Below are positions 47,419-56,608 of a stretch of 64,000 bases of DNA, in pieces. Every line of letters starts with the position of its first letter. Position 1 is the first letter of the stretch. The notes beneath the pieces were generated by a model that searched no databases, was not told where the DNA came from, and worked only from the letters and a program-made list of their open reading frames with translations. The translations under genes were made by a program, and so were the position numbers. Location: the NCBI RefSeq assembly GCF_000026365.1, contig NC_012991.1:434001-498000 (forward strand), written 5' to 3'. The DNA comes from Zygosaccharomyces rouxii (Eukaryota; Ascomycota; Saccharomycetes; Saccharomycetales; Saccharomycetaceae).

Positions 47419-47736
47419 GATTGGTAATGGATTTCATGAGTCATGATAGTTTGTTTCTGAAGTGCAAGTTTTTTAATATAAAGTGTAAACCAATATAGAT
47501 ATAATAACGATTATATGCAGTTAAAAGCCACATTTTTATAGATTTGAAGAAAATTGTTCTTTCAATCGAGCTACTAGTTAATTCTTTGTCTATAGTTGTT
47601 AATGGGAAGTTCTTTGTCCGTGTGAAGCTTTTTTTTTTTTCTTCCTTCCTTCTACTTTTCTTCATCGAATACCAAAGTTGATCAAAAACTCATCACTTCA
47701 AAAAAAAAAAAATCAACAAAAGAATTCAGAAGCTCG
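47419..47736. other. ADH 3' region / MRPS9 promoter
   Basis: This 318-bp tandem spacer has an AT-rich ADH 3' UTR with TATA-like polyadenylation sequences near 47490-47515, a T-run at about 47628-47640 and an A-run at 47701-47712 just before MRPS9. No gene is seen. Confidence 0.5.
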
Positions 47737-48573
47737 ATGTTCTCACGAGTCCTCCAGCTGTCCAAGCTGTCATACAGGCAGCCCTGTAGAGGATTTTCTA
47801 CAGGCCAACTTTTATGCAAACCAGTTGAGCAATTCCCAATGAGAACAGTCCCAAAACTACCTACTTTTTACTCTGCCAACCCACACCATGAACACAGAAT
47901 TGATCGTTTGGAGTCCCTTTTACGCAAGTATGTTAAGCTTCCACTACAATCCATTTCTCAGCAGCAATTAGAAAGACCGGTATGGATTACATTAGATGAT
48001 TACGCACTAGTTGGTGGTGGTACCCGATTAAAACCAATCCAATATCAGCAGTTACTATCGTTATTGAACAAACTACACGCCATCGATCCTCAGTTGACCA
48101 ATGATGAAATTAAGCAAGAACTATCACAGTACTACAGAAAAAGTAATATGTCAGCCACTAGTGCCAAATTAAAGACATTGGACGAATTTGGCAGATCCAT
48201 TGCTATCGGTAGAAGAAAGGCCTCAGTCTCTAAAGTTCAAATGGTGAAAGGTACTGGTGAAATTATCGTCAATGGTAGATCTCTAAATGACTATTTTGTC
48301 AAATTAAAGGATAGAGAATCCGTAGCATACCCTCTGCAAGCTGTTGATTCCGTTGGTAAATACAACATCTTTATTACTACCTCTGGCGGTGGCCCTACTG
48401 GTCAAGCTGAAGCTAGTATGCATGCTATTGCCAAGGCCCTACTAATTTTCAACCCTCTGCTAAAGCCAAGACTAAGGAAGGCCGGTACTTTGACGAGAGA
48501 CTACAGACACGTTGAGAGAAAGAAACCTGGTCATAAGAAATCCAGAAAGATGCCCACATGGGTCAAGAGGTGA
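47737..48573 (+). CDS. MRPS9: Mitochondrial 37S small-subunit ribosomal protein S9
   Basis: Mitochondrial uS9 protein, 278 aa, the same length as in S. cerevisiae. The first 25 residues ([21 protein letters not shown]) are basic and hydroxylated, fitting a matrix-targeting presequence. The uS9 domain covers about residues 150-278 with [18 protein letters not shown], the conserved [10 protein letters not shown] segment and a basic tail [17 protein letters not shown]. It corresponds to YBR146W, which follows ADH5 on chromosome II as here. Confidence 0.95.
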   Translation: MFSRVLQLSKLSYRQPCRGFSTGQLLCKPVEQFPMRTVPKLPTFYSANPHHEHRIDRLESLLRKYVKLPLQSISQQQLERPVWITLDDYALVGGGTRLKPIQYQQLLSLLNKLHAIDPQLTNDEIKQELSQYYRKSNMSATSAKLKTLDEFGRSIAIGRRKASVSKVQMVKGTGEIIVNGRSLNDYFVKLKDRESVAYPLQAVDSVGKYNIFITTSGGGPTGQAEASMHAIAKALLIFNPLLKPRLRKAGTLTRDYRHVERKKPGHKKSRKMPTWVKR

Positions 48574-48636
48574 ATTCCAACCATATCCATTTTTTTTTTT
48601 TTTCTCTTTTTTTACTTGTATATACAAATACTTCTA

Positions 48637-48921
48637 TTATTTCGGTACAATTAGATCCTCCAACTGAGGTGTCTTGCGTAAAAGAAGGGCCATATCGTCC
48701 CTGGAAATGGTCTCTCTGCCAGCATGGCGTGCAAATGCCTCCAAATCCTTTCCCATCTCTACCAATTGCATATAACACATCTCAACAAGAGCATTTGTGT
48801 AATGAGGCGTATAACTCGTGTCAAATGAAGTCTCTTCACTTACTTGTTTCTCTATACAGTACCACAATTTTCCCTTAAGCTGAGCAATTAGTTTAGAAAC
48901 ATTAGCTGATTGTTCATCCAT
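48637..48921 (-). CDS. MHF1: Histone-fold protein Mhf1 (CENP-S)
   Basis: Small histone-fold protein that pairs with Mhf2 to bind branched DNA and stimulate the Mph1/FANCM helicase, and also associates with kinetochores. The 94-aa sequence (S. cerevisiae 90) shows the three-helix pattern: ANVSKLIAQLKGKLWYCIEKQV, then TNALVEMCYMQLVEMGKDLEAFARHAGRETIS in parts and RDDMALLLRKTPQLEDLI. It is next to the ADH/MRPS9 block as YOL086W-A is next to ADH1. It is convergent with MRPS9 (63 bp). Confidence 0.88.
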   Translation of the reverse strand: MDEQSANVSKLIAQLKGKLWYCIEKQVSEETSFDTSYTPHYTNALVEMCYMQLVEMGKDLEAFARHAGRETISRDDMALLLRKTPQLEDLIVPK

Positions 48922-49248
48922 CTTTATAAGGCTCCTTATAGAAGTTCACCTCTTTATCCACCAATGGTCAGAGAGGCTTTTGTCACATTTTAAATCTCGC
49001 GTCATTATACCTCGTAATCTACTTTACACAACTAAAAGGATCGCCGTCTGCGACAGATTGTGGATCACCGAGTGATTCATAGGAGCTGTAGTGGTTACAG
49101 TCGTGATTATCGGCGTGGAAAATATCAGTATCGAATACCCGTCTACTTCTTTCCCCCAACAATTTCCCTCTACCATAGCGAAATCAATAGTATTATTATT
49201 AGAGAACCAATTGATTTATAAAGAGAAAAACGAAGCCAACTAAGCAGC
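48922..49248. promoter_or_regulatory. Divergent MHF1/DUF1 promoter
   Basis: This 327-bp region separates divergent genes. TCGCGT near 48997 resembles half of an MCB/SCB cell-cycle element for MHF1, but it is not the full ACGCGT. AT-rich TATTATTATTAG near 49191 precedes DUF1. Nothing else stands out. Confidence 0.4.
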
Positions 49249-52200
49249 ATGAGCGAATTGACTGTGAGCTATGGTCTTTTACCGCCACAGGGTCGTAGCT
49301 CCCAAAACCTACACATTTTACCGATCAGCAAGATACTGTACCCCTATGATCGTAATGACTGTTTTATAACTTGTGGTAGAGATGGTTCAGTGATAAGACA
49401 TCTCTGTACGCCCGAAGGTGTTTCCATTGGCGGTGTTAAAGTACAGGCACATAGCGATTGGGTTTCAGATATAATTCAAGTGGATATTGATAGTTATGTT
49501 ACTGTGAGTTACGATTTTTCCATCGTTCTGCTAACGTGGAAGCCTGCATTGGGAAATTGGGAAACGAAGATTATTGGCGATCATGAGGATTACATTAAGT
49601 GTATCGTTGGAATACCAACGACAGAAGAAGACTGCATTATGTTTGCCACTGGTGGTCTTGATAAGAAAGTTAAAGTTTGGAAGATGGAATCTAAATCTAA
49701 TGGAGCCGAATGTATACGGGTTTTTGATAATATTCAAGCTAACGATACAGGATCCATTTATACAATGGATTCCGTAGGAGCACATAAAAATTTACCTTTT
49801 GATCTTATTATTGGGGATGGAAATGGTGATTTAATTTTTTATTCTAGCAAACAGGATAAGGAATTTTCAAGAGTTAAAAATATTCATTTTACTAACATGA
49901 AAGTGGTTAAAATGTTTGATGACTATACTAGACTGGTTAGCACCTGTTCTGATGGATTGATCTGTATCTGGGATTTAACAGAAGTGACGAGCGTGCTTAA
50001 AATCTTAGCTTCCTTCAAATGGGATTGTTCAATTTGGTGTATTGAAGGTAATAGTCTAGAGGAATTATATGTCGGGGATTCAAAGGGTAGAATTACAAAA
50101 TCAAACTTTTCCAATATTCAAAACGTCGGATTAGAGGTTGTTTACGAACCTCAACCAAGTATTGAAGAGACTAATGAAGATACAAGGTCACAATCATCGA
50201 CAAAGCCAAAGAAAAAACATGTGGGAATTCTATGTATCAATTGGCTACGCAACAACTACTTACTGTTTTCCCAATCAGTTGATTCCAATTTAAATCGATT
50301 GGATTTAAGTAATAACACTTTAGCCGTGGCTGAAGGTGGTATTGCACTCACAAAAAGCTCTCTATTGACCAATAGAAGACATGTTATTACAGAAAATACC
50401 AAGGGCGAAATTCAACGATGGGATATCGTTGTTTGTGAACTGTTAGACACATTTGATCCATCTGAGGGTAATTTTGATCAAGTGGTTTCCAAATATACAT
50501 CTAGGGAAGTTTTATCTCATTGGTGTTCAGTATCTGTCAAAGTGGGACTTTTATTTGTTAAATTAAATCAACGTCTTTTGAACACCGAAGTTTATGGATC
50601 ATCTTTAAAAGAATACCATGTGGTAAATGGTTTGAAGCCCAACCCAGATGAGCGCTATAACTTGGGTAAAATTGTAGCCAATTCCCTTTTCAACGAATTA
50701 GTCATGTATGAAATGCATAAGGATAAAGTTTATCGTTTAGAAATGGTTTCCAAGAAGAAGAATAGTTCTTTTTTCCATAAGGAGACGAGCAACAGTACAG
50801 AATCACCATTAGACACTAAGAGGGGTGCTACAAGACGAAAGTCTGCATTCCACAGACTAAATACCAATGCTGGTCAGCTTGCGACAGAGAGGTGCTCGCC
50901 TTCTACTTCAGCACCTAATAGCCCATTTTTACAAGGGGAGTCACCCTTACCAGTGGACGACAAGCCATTTTTAGGACCACCTGCATTCAGTGATCGCGGA
51001 TTGACCACAAGGGCTTCTTCTAATGCAAGTAGTAACGATGCCAATAGTGATTCAGGGTACAATCCCCCCCATCTGAAAACAACTGAGGCTCGTACAACAA
51101 GTTCAGGTTCTCTATTTGGACGTAAACTACGACTTTTCAAGACGACTAGTGCCCGTGCATTAGCGGGATCTAGTGGTAGTAATGATAGTAATTATACTTC
51201 GGCGGTTTCTGATGCAGAAGAGTCTGCTGTAGACGATGATACAAAAGATACCAGTGCTACTTCAACAAACACTGTGAATACAACAACTACGAGTACTCAT
51301 GCCCCAGCGGAAACGGTCGTATGGAATTCTGAATTAAGTACCGATAGTGTACCGTTACCACAACCTAGCGACACAACTAAACCTACAAGTACTAGTGCGG
51401 AACCTGCCGAATCTGAACAGAGGAAAAAATCTAGGGAGGAGAGCATGTCTGATTTGATTGAACAATTCCACGACAACTACAGATCACAGGTGAGTAACAA
51501 TACTTCGACTTTAAAGATGCTTTCTAGAAAACCACCACATACCAAAATAATAAGAGATGCTTGCTCACCAATAATTCGTGTTACCAATGGTGTACTCATA
51601 GTATTACATTCTTGGCAGAAGGGATCGTGCGGTGGAAGAGTTCTTTTCTCTACATATTTACCGCCTGCACGCAATGATGAGTATGTAAAGACTTTGGAAA
51701 AAGTTGATGGCGACGAAAGTGAAGATTTCGAGGACACACTAGGGGAGCCTTTGCAGCAAGAGAGGGTTATCGAGGAGAAGGAAAAACTGAGTAAAGAAGA
51801 ATGGGCAGATCGAGAATTTGGTAATGGTAGCAATAGAAGACAAATTTATGAACAATTAGAAAATATTTTGCCGTTTTGGTTTTCCAAAACACTACTTTGT
51901 GATTCTAAAGTAGTCAAACAACAACCGAAATTAAATTTTGTCATTACACCGTGGCGTGGTAGTAATGATCAAGCTACTGTGTCCCAAGGTTCGTCTCAGG
52001 GTTCTTCTCAACAGCAGCAGCCGTCTTCTCTACAACATTACAAGATGAAATTTGGCAGATCAGGTCTAAGATCTAATGATACGCTACTGGGGACTACAGA
52101 TCTTCCCAAAGTTTCCGAAACCAATTTGAAATTACTAGCACCGGCTATGATTAAAGTTAAGAAAATCAAGGTTTATATTGTCGATAGATTTGAAACCAAG

Positions 52201-52374
52201 ACACCGGAGATGAGAAACAAAATAGAACCCAGCGAATGGTTAGAATTATTGTGCAAGGGCCAAATATTAGACAATGACATGACGTTGAGCACGGTGAGAA
52301 CACTCTACTGGAAATCACAAGGAGATATCGTCTTTGAATACAGGAGGAAAACATCAGCTCCATCCGCCATTTAA
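49249..52374 (+). CDS. DUF1: WD40 ubiquitin-binding protein Duf1 (WDR48/UAF1 family)
   Basis: Orthologue of YOL087C, a WD-repeat protein that binds ubiquitin and activates deubiquitinases such as Ubp9 and Ubp13 with its partner Bud? not resolved here. Of 1041 residues, about 1-480 form the beta propeller (HILPISKILYPYDRNDCFITCGRDGSV, HSDWVSDIIQ, CIMFATGGLDKKVKVWKM, STCSDGLICIWDL). A Ser/Thr/Asn-rich disordered middle spans about 500-740. The WDR48-type C-terminal ancillary and SUMO/ubiquitin-like region runs from about 745 to 1035, with a final ubiquitin-like strand pattern (KIKVYIVDRFE ... TLYWKSQGDIVFEYRRK). S. cerevisiae length is about 1116 aa. The ATG at 49249 fits the family. The exact deubiquitinase partners are from general knowledge of the family. 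Confidence 0.9.
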   Translation: MSELTVSYGLLPPQGRSSQNLHILPISKILYPYDRNDCFITCGRDGSVIRHLCTPEGVSIGGVKVQAHSDWVSDIIQVDIDSYVTVSYDFSIVLLTWKPALGNWETKIIGDHEDYIKCIVGIPTTEEDCIMFATGGLDKKVKVWKMESKSNGAECIRVFDNIQANDTGSIYTMDSVGAHKNLPFDLIIGDGNGDLIFYSSKQDKEFSRVKNIHFTNMKVVKMFDDYTRLVSTCSDGLICIWDLTEVTSVLKILASFKWDCSIWCIEGNSLEELYVGDSKGRITKSNFSNIQNVGLEVVYEPQPSIEETNEDTRSQSSTKPKKKHVGILCINWLRNNYLLFSQSVDSNLNRLDLSNNTLAVAEGGIALTKSSLLTNRRHVITENTKGEIQRWDIVVCELLDTFDPSEGNFDQVVSKYTSREVLSHWCSVSVKVGLLFVKLNQRLLNTEVYGSSLKEYHVVNGLKPNPDERYNLGKIVANSLFNELVMYEMHKDKVYRLEMVSKKKNSSFFHKETSNSTESPLDTKRGATRRKSAFHRLNTNAGQLATERCSPSTSAPNSPFLQGESPLPVDDKPFLGPPAFSDRGLTTRASSNASSNDANSDSGYNPPHLKTTEARTTSSGSLFGRKLRLFKTTSARALAGSSGSNDSNYTSAVSDAEESAVDDDTKDTSATSTNTVNTTTTSTHAPAETVVWNSELSTDSVPLPQPSDTTKPTSTSAEPAESEQRKKSREESMSDLIEQFHDNYRSQVSNNTSTLKMLSRKPPHTKIIRDACSPIIRVTNGVLIVLHSWQKGSCGGRVLFSTYLPPARNDEYVKTLEKVDGDESEDFEDTLGEPLQQERVIEEKEKLSKEEWADREFGNGSNRRQIYEQLENILPFWFSKTLLCDSKVVKQQPKLNFVITPWRGSNDQATVSQGSSQGSSQQQQPSSLQHYKMKFGRSGLRSNDTLLGTTDLPKVSETNLKLLAPAMIKVKKIKVYIVDRFETKTPEMRNKIEPSEWLELLCKGQILDNDMTLSTVRTLYWKSQGDIVFEYRRKTSAPSAI

Positions 52375-52771
52375 TTTTGTTTCGGAAATGCTACCATCTG
52401 TAAGTCAGCCAACGAATGAACGTTACAATATTTAGTGGATATCGTATAGAAAGAACAACAAACAATCCAATTGCTTAATTTTATGCCGTCATGACTTTTT
52501 AGAAGATTTACAATATTTTTAATACTTTCTTATTTCTTTTTTTTTAAAAGCTTATTATCCCGTATCAAGTGACTGTGACGCCGCTCTAACTCAGATTGAA
52601 AATTTTCCAGCATTAGAGATTAACAAGCTCATCTTTAAAGAGATGAGCAGGCTAACATTAGCGGAATAGTCCCATTATTAAGGCCTTATTACCAGTCTCC
52701 CGGAGGACCTTCAGAGGTATTCGATAGTGATAATTGTGAATATATTTGGACTTTGAACCCTTACCGCCAAT
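52375..52771. promoter_or_regulatory. DUF1 3' region and RPB5 promoter
   Basis: This 397-bp spacer has a T-run at about 52537-52545 (DUF1 3' end) and then RRPE/PAC-type motifs (separate entry) about 125-175 bp upstream of RPB5. Confidence 0.6.
52597..52648 (+). promoter_or_regulatory. RRPE and inverted PAC-like pair upstream of RPB5
   Basis: TGAAAATTTTCC (52597-52608) resembles RRPE. GCTCATCT (52627-52634) and AGATGAGC (52641-52648) are an exact inverted repeat with a 6-bp spacer, presenting two GATGAGC cores in opposite orientation. PAC was first described upstream of RNA polymerase I and III subunit genes, and Rpb5 is shared by both. Confidence 0.65.
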
Positions 52772-53419
52772 ATGGACCAAGAGAACGAAAGAAACATTTC
52801 CAGACTTTGGAGAACCTTTAAAACCGTCAAAGAGATGGTTAAGGACAGAGGCTATTTTATTGCTCAAGAGGAAATAGAATTGCCATTGGAAGATTTCAAG
52901 GCTAAATACTGTGATTCAATGGGTAGACCTCAACGTAAGATGATGTCGTTCCAATCAAACCCAACCGAGGAATCTATTGCCAAATTTCCCAGCATGGGAT
53001 CATTATGGGTTGAATTCTGTGATGAACCAACTGTTGGTGTTAAAACTATGAAAACATTTGTCATACATATTCAAGAGAAGAACTTCCAGACTGGTATCTT
53101 CGTTTACCAAAATAATGTTACACCAAGTGCAATGAAGTTAGTTCCATCAATACCTCCTGCCACCATTGAAACTTTTCATGAAGCATCACTTGTGGTTAAC
53201 ATTACACACCACGAACTAGTTCCCAAGCATATAAGGTTTAGTGAAGATGAAAAGAGGGAATTGTTGAAGAGATACAGATTAAAGGAATCACAATTACCAA
53301 GGATCCAAAGAGCAGATCCAGTGGCATTATATTTAGGATTGAAAAGAGGTGAAGTCGTTAAAATTATTAGAAAAAGTGAAACGTCAGGTCGTTATGCAAG
53401 TTACAGAATTTGCATGTAG
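52772..53419 (+). CDS. RPB5: RNA polymerase subunit ABC27 (Rpb5)
   Basis: Shared subunit of RNA polymerases I, II and III, located in the lower jaw. The 215-aa product is the same length as the S. cerevisiae protein. The N-terminal jaw domain ([22 protein letters not shown] onward) is followed by the archaeal RpoH-like assembly domain at about 145-215 with [33 protein letters not shown] and [26 protein letters not shown]. The start ATG at 52772 is unambiguous. It corresponds to YBR154C; RIB7, SPP381 and APD1 follow in the order 153-152-151. Confidence 0.97.
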   Translation: MDQENERNISRLWRTFKTVKEMVKDRGYFIAQEEIELPLEDFKAKYCDSMGRPQRKMMSFQSNPTEESIAKFPSMGSLWVEFCDEPTVGVKTMKTFVIHIQEKNFQTGIFVYQNNVTPSAMKLVPSIPPATIETFHEASLVVNITHHELVPKHIRFSEDEKRELLKRYRLKESQLPRIQRADPVALYLGLKRGEVVKIIRKSETSGRYASYRICM

Positions 53420-53499
53420 TGTAACGGTCTCATAGATTGATGTATCTTTCTTATACATGTGTATAGTAGACAAAAAGCGAAAAAAAAAAGATAATGATT

Positions 53500-54195
53500 T
53501 TAGTGAAGTCTTGCACACATTACCACATCACTCGTACCCTTCCACCAGTCAACATCTTTTAGTTGTAATGGTCCAGCAGGGCTAACACTAACACCTTTTT
53601 CGCCTAGGTATACGGGCCCCACTGTGATAATCAAACTGTTGACTAAGTTTGAACTCATTAACAGTTGATTTATCACGTTTGCACCACCTTCTACCATGAT
53701 GGATTTCAAACCATATTCCTTATGCAATTTGTCGAACAAAATACTCCATTGTCTAGATTGGCATACCAAATAATCGACACTTGAATCCTCATCCACCGGT
53801 AGTTCAGAAACTACTATAATCGGCTTTTTACCATGGCCCTTCTCGTACAATTCTTGTAATTTGGAACCGTTAAACTTCCATTTACCACTGTGGTTTAGGA
53901 TAATGGGTCTTGGTGATTGATCCATAGCATCGTTATATTTGCAATTGAGACCAGGATCGTCCGCCAATGCCGTACCTGTCCCTACCAGGATTCCGTCATG
54001 ATGGTACCTCAAATAATGGGTCATAGTCTTCGTCTCTGGATGTGAAATAGTGGTTCTAATACCATGACCTTTAGAGATCCTCGAATCCAGTGATTGGGCG
54101 TATGTCAGAGTAATAAACGGTTTAGAATCGTTATCAGGAGGCAAGTACGGCCTTAGAAATACCGGCAAATCAGGCTTCAACGGTACTAGTGACAT
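53500..54195 (-). CDS. RIB7: Riboflavin biosynthesis reductase Rib7
   Basis: NADPH-dependent reductase of 2,5-diamino-6-ribosylamino-4(3H)-pyrimidinone 5'-phosphate, an early step of fungal riboflavin synthesis. The 231-aa protein (S. cerevisiae 244) shows the RibD C-terminal fold: PFITLTYAQSLDSRIS (about residues 26-41), DGILVGTGTALADDPGLNC (about 68-86) and the nucleotide-binding IMVEGGANVINQ (about 164-175). It corresponds to YBR153W. Its ATG is only 6 nt downstream of the SPP381 stop codon on the same strand, so its promoter must lie inside SPP381 or the two share a transcript. Confidence 0.94.
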   Translation of the reverse strand: MSLVPLKPDLPVFLRPYLPPDNDSKPFITLTYAQSLDSRISKGHGIRTTISHPETKTMTHYLRYHHDGILVGTGTALADDPGLNCKYNDAMDQSPRPIILNHSGKWKFNGSKLQELYEKGHGKKPIIVVSELPVDEDSSVDYLVCQSRQWSILFDKLHKEYGLKSIMVEGGANVINQLLMSSNLVNSLIITVGPVYLGEKGVSVSPAGPLQLKDVDWWKGTSDVVMCARLH

Positions 54196-54201
54196 CTTAA
54201 C

Positions 54202-54795
54202 TTACAAAATAGAATACTCTGTGTCTTGTGTTGAATTCTTACTTGCACCAAATGTAGTGTCTCTAACACGTTCAGGTTTGAAATGACGATTATCGTTGTT
54301 GGAAGTTCTTGTGAAAGAGGAGGAAGCAGGCGCAGGTGTAGGTGCAGGTGCAGGTGTAGTATTTAATTGTTTACTACCCTGTTGTCTGTTATGCTCATAG
54401 GCCTCCCATTCCAACTGCTGGGCCACTAGTCTATCTCTGCGAGCTCGAGATCTTGCCTCTTGTCTCTGAAACCACAGCTGCTTCTCTAGTTCAGGATCCC
54501 TAGAATCATCATCATCCAAAGTAAGTGCACGTCTCACCATGTCTTGTTCAGAACTGTAATTGGTTCCTATCAATTGCTGAGCATCTTCACGAGCTTTTAA
54601 TGACTGATTCTCACGTTCTACAACCTGCATTGGAGTTTGCCTCCTCTTAACATCTCTATCATCATCGTCACCTTGCTGGCGACCAGGTCTCTTGAGGAAT
54701 ACAGGCCTTTGTAACGGAACCAGTCCCTCTTCATCAGATTCTGAAGAATCCATAGACTCATCAGACTTTTCTTCAAACGATTTAGAATCATCCAT
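54202..54795 (-). CDS. SPP381: Spliceosomal protein Spp381 (MFAP1-like)
   Basis: U4/U6.U5 tri-snRNP protein that works with Prp38. The ATG at 54795 (MDDSKSFEE) gives 197 aa; the frame upstream starts with TTG. An acidic Ser/Asp/Glu N-terminus precedes VPLQRPVFLKRPGR (about residues 26-39), the typical MFAP1-domain entry, then charged helices (RRQTPMQVVERENQSLKARED, and PELEKQLWFQRQEARSRARRDRLVAQQLEWE). It is much shorter than S. cerevisiae Spp381 (291 aa), mostly by lack of low-complexity sequence. It corresponds to YBR152W. A short Pro/Ala repeat (PAPAPTPAPA) lies near the C-terminus. Confidence 0.88.
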   Translation of the reverse strand: MDDSKSFEEKSDESMDSSESDEEGLVPLQRPVFLKRPGRQQGDDDDRDVKRRQTPMQVVERENQSLKAREDAQQLIGTNYSSEQDMVRRALTLDDDDSRDPELEKQLWFQRQEARSRARRDRLVAQQLEWEAYEHNRQQGSKQLNTTPAPAPTPAPASSSFTRTSNNDNRHFKPERVRDTTFGASKNSTQDTEYSIL

Positions 54796-54901
54796 GATTA
54801 TATTTCCCAATCCTTTGAATTTTTGTTCGTTGTGCTTGTTAAACTTATACTAATACCATATACCTTATATATACCCATAAAACCTAACTGTAACCATAAC
54901 C

Positions 54902-55603
54902 TTAGTACCTTATCATTAAAGTTTTGATAAACCTTGTAAATTGATTCCAAAGGGACTTTTCACACTCATTAGAATCCATTACACGATCACGATGACCATG
55001 ATCTGCATACAGTTTACCAATACCACGATGATATTCATCACCAGTAAGAGTGCCAATATAGGATCTGTCTCCAAAGCCTCCAATGAAATATAGACTCTCC
55101 ACGTCAAATTCTACCCATATGGTGTCATGAATAATAGGATGTTTGTCTCCTGGCAACCAGCGATGAGCATCAGGGTGCTTTCTAATGAAGCAACGAATCA
55201 GTTTATCTTGATCCTCATCCGATAGAGTTAGATTACGAAGATGACCGTACAAATTAGCTCTTGGTTGATTGAATGCATTCTCGAAACGACGTTTCCCATA
55301 ACGTTCTACCGCTAATGACATGGAGCCCCTTTGATACCAGTTCTTGTAGGAAGTGCTCATTGTAGATAGAAACAATATGGGGTTACCATTATTACTAACC
55401 TCTTGAAGATCAGGACATGAATCTGAGGATATGTAGTATTCAATAAAGGATACTGGAGTACCATCAGGGTTTAAAGTATTGAAATGAAGTGTAGATTCAC
55501 TATCAACCATTCTTCTTGCAATTTTAGCAGCCTCTTGAGAATCACCATAGGCTACACCTAGAAGACAAGCTGTTAACAACTGAAGTAACCAACTTAAAAT
55601 CAT
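54902..55603 (-). CDS. Secreted CREG-family (FMN-binding split-barrel-like) protein
   Basis: The 233-aa product begins with a clear signal peptide (MILSWLLQLLTACLLGVAYG). It then matches the CREG/pyridoxamine-oxidase-like beta barrel: AAKIARRMVDSESTLHFNTL (about 25-44), NPILFLSTMSTSYKNW and GSMSLAVERY, a RANLYGHLRNLTLSD strand with an N-glycosylation sequon, then IRKHPDAHRWLPGD and FDVESLYFIGGFGDRSYIG (about 180-200). In the family this fold often no longer binds FMN. The likely site is the secretory or vacuolar/lysosomal lumen. It sits between SPP381 and MPD2, where I know of no S. cerevisiae gene, and it diverges from MPD2 across 152 bp. Function unknown. Confidence 0.82.
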   Translation of the reverse strand: MILSWLLQLLTACLLGVAYGDSQEAAKIARRMVDSESTLHFNTLNPDGTPVSFIEYYISSDSCPDLQEVSNNGNPILFLSTMSTSYKNWYQRGSMSLAVERYGKRRFENAFNQPRANLYGHLRNLTLSDEDQDKLIRCFIRKHPDAHRWLPGDKHPIIHDTIWVEFDVESLYFIGGFGDRSYIGTLTGDEYHRGIGKLYADHGHRDRVMDSNECEKSLWNQFTRFIKTLMIRY

Positions 55604-55755
55604 CTTGAACTCTTCTTGTCTATCTCTTCTTAGTCATGCTAATGTGTACATGTACATAAGCCCTTATTAAAGAGCTGAATCTTAACACCATCTACTAATC
55701 AGCCTCCAAAAAACAAGCAAATTGGAAGAAAATAATACAGTAAAAGAGGTCGACA

Positions 55756-56562
55756 ATGCGTTTCTCATGGACTTTACCACTGTTACTAAGTGCCAATGGC
55801 TGTGCTGCTGCTTGGAAGGAAAGACACGTCGATTTGGTGATGAATATTGACGATTACTATGATCAAGCCAACAGTGTGGATTCATATACCATGGTGGAAT
55901 ATACAACCCAATGGTGCCACCATTGTAAAACTTTAAAGCCCATCTTCAGGGACTTAATGCTGTCCTATGATGACGATGAAGGCAAACTGCCCATCAAATT
56001 TCTCGACCTCAGCTGTGAAGTTTTCAATTCCCACAAGGTATGTACTGAATTGACTGGGTTCCCTCAGATCAATTTTATTGTGCCTAGAGATGAACCGCTA
56101 GTACTACATGAACCAGACTATACATCAATGCCATTCTATCAAAGATGGTGGACACGCTTCAGACGCCACATACAAGATCCTAAATGGCAATTGGATAAGG
56201 AAAGAGTTTATGGATACAGTGGTAATAGAGATGTGGAAAGTATGCGTAATTTTATTGAAACTATTAGATCCAAGCATGAAGTACATAGATTGGCACTGAG
56301 AGTTACTAAACCTGAATATGATTGCAATGATGAAAATGATGAGCAAGAAATAGAATTATGTCAATTGGGTCAAAACTATGCCAGACAATTAGATATTAAC
56401 AATTTGGATGCGGAAGAATCCAGATTAGAAAATCTGATTGCCAACAATAACGAAGATCAATTGAAGACTGTTAAGTTCCAATTGGAAATCGTTAAATTGT
56501 TAAAACCAGGACCAATTCCAGAAAAAACCGAAGAAAATGTCCAAGAGCACGATGAGTTGTAG
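55756..56562 (+). CDS. MPD2: ER protein disulphide isomerase-like Mpd2
   Basis: PDI-family oxidoreductase of the ER lumen. A signal peptide covers about residues 1-18. A single thioredoxin domain (about 22-130) contains the redox site CHHC (Cys54-Cys57) and the cis-proline loop TGFPQINF. A helical, acidic C-terminal region ends in the ER retrieval signal HDEL. Length is 268 aa against 277 in S. cerevisiae, whose site is CQHC. It corresponds to YOL088C. It is convergent with APD1 (46 bp). Confidence 0.95.
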   Translation: MRFSWTLPLLLSANGCAAAWKERHVDLVMNIDDYYDQANSVDSYTMVEYTTQWCHHCKTLKPIFRDLMLSYDDDEGKLPIKFLDLSCEVFNSHKVCTELTGFPQINFIVPRDEPLVLHEPDYTSMPFYQRWWTRFRRHIQDPKWQLDKERVYGYSGNRDVESMRNFIETIRSKHEVHRLALRVTKPEYDCNDENDEQEIELCQLGQNYARQLDINNLDAEESRLENLIANNNEDQLKTVKFQLEIVKLLKPGPIPEKTEENVQEHDEL

Positions 56563-56608
56563 TGTACATAAGCGGGAGTTGCTTTTTTATTATTCCTTTT
56601 TACCACTC

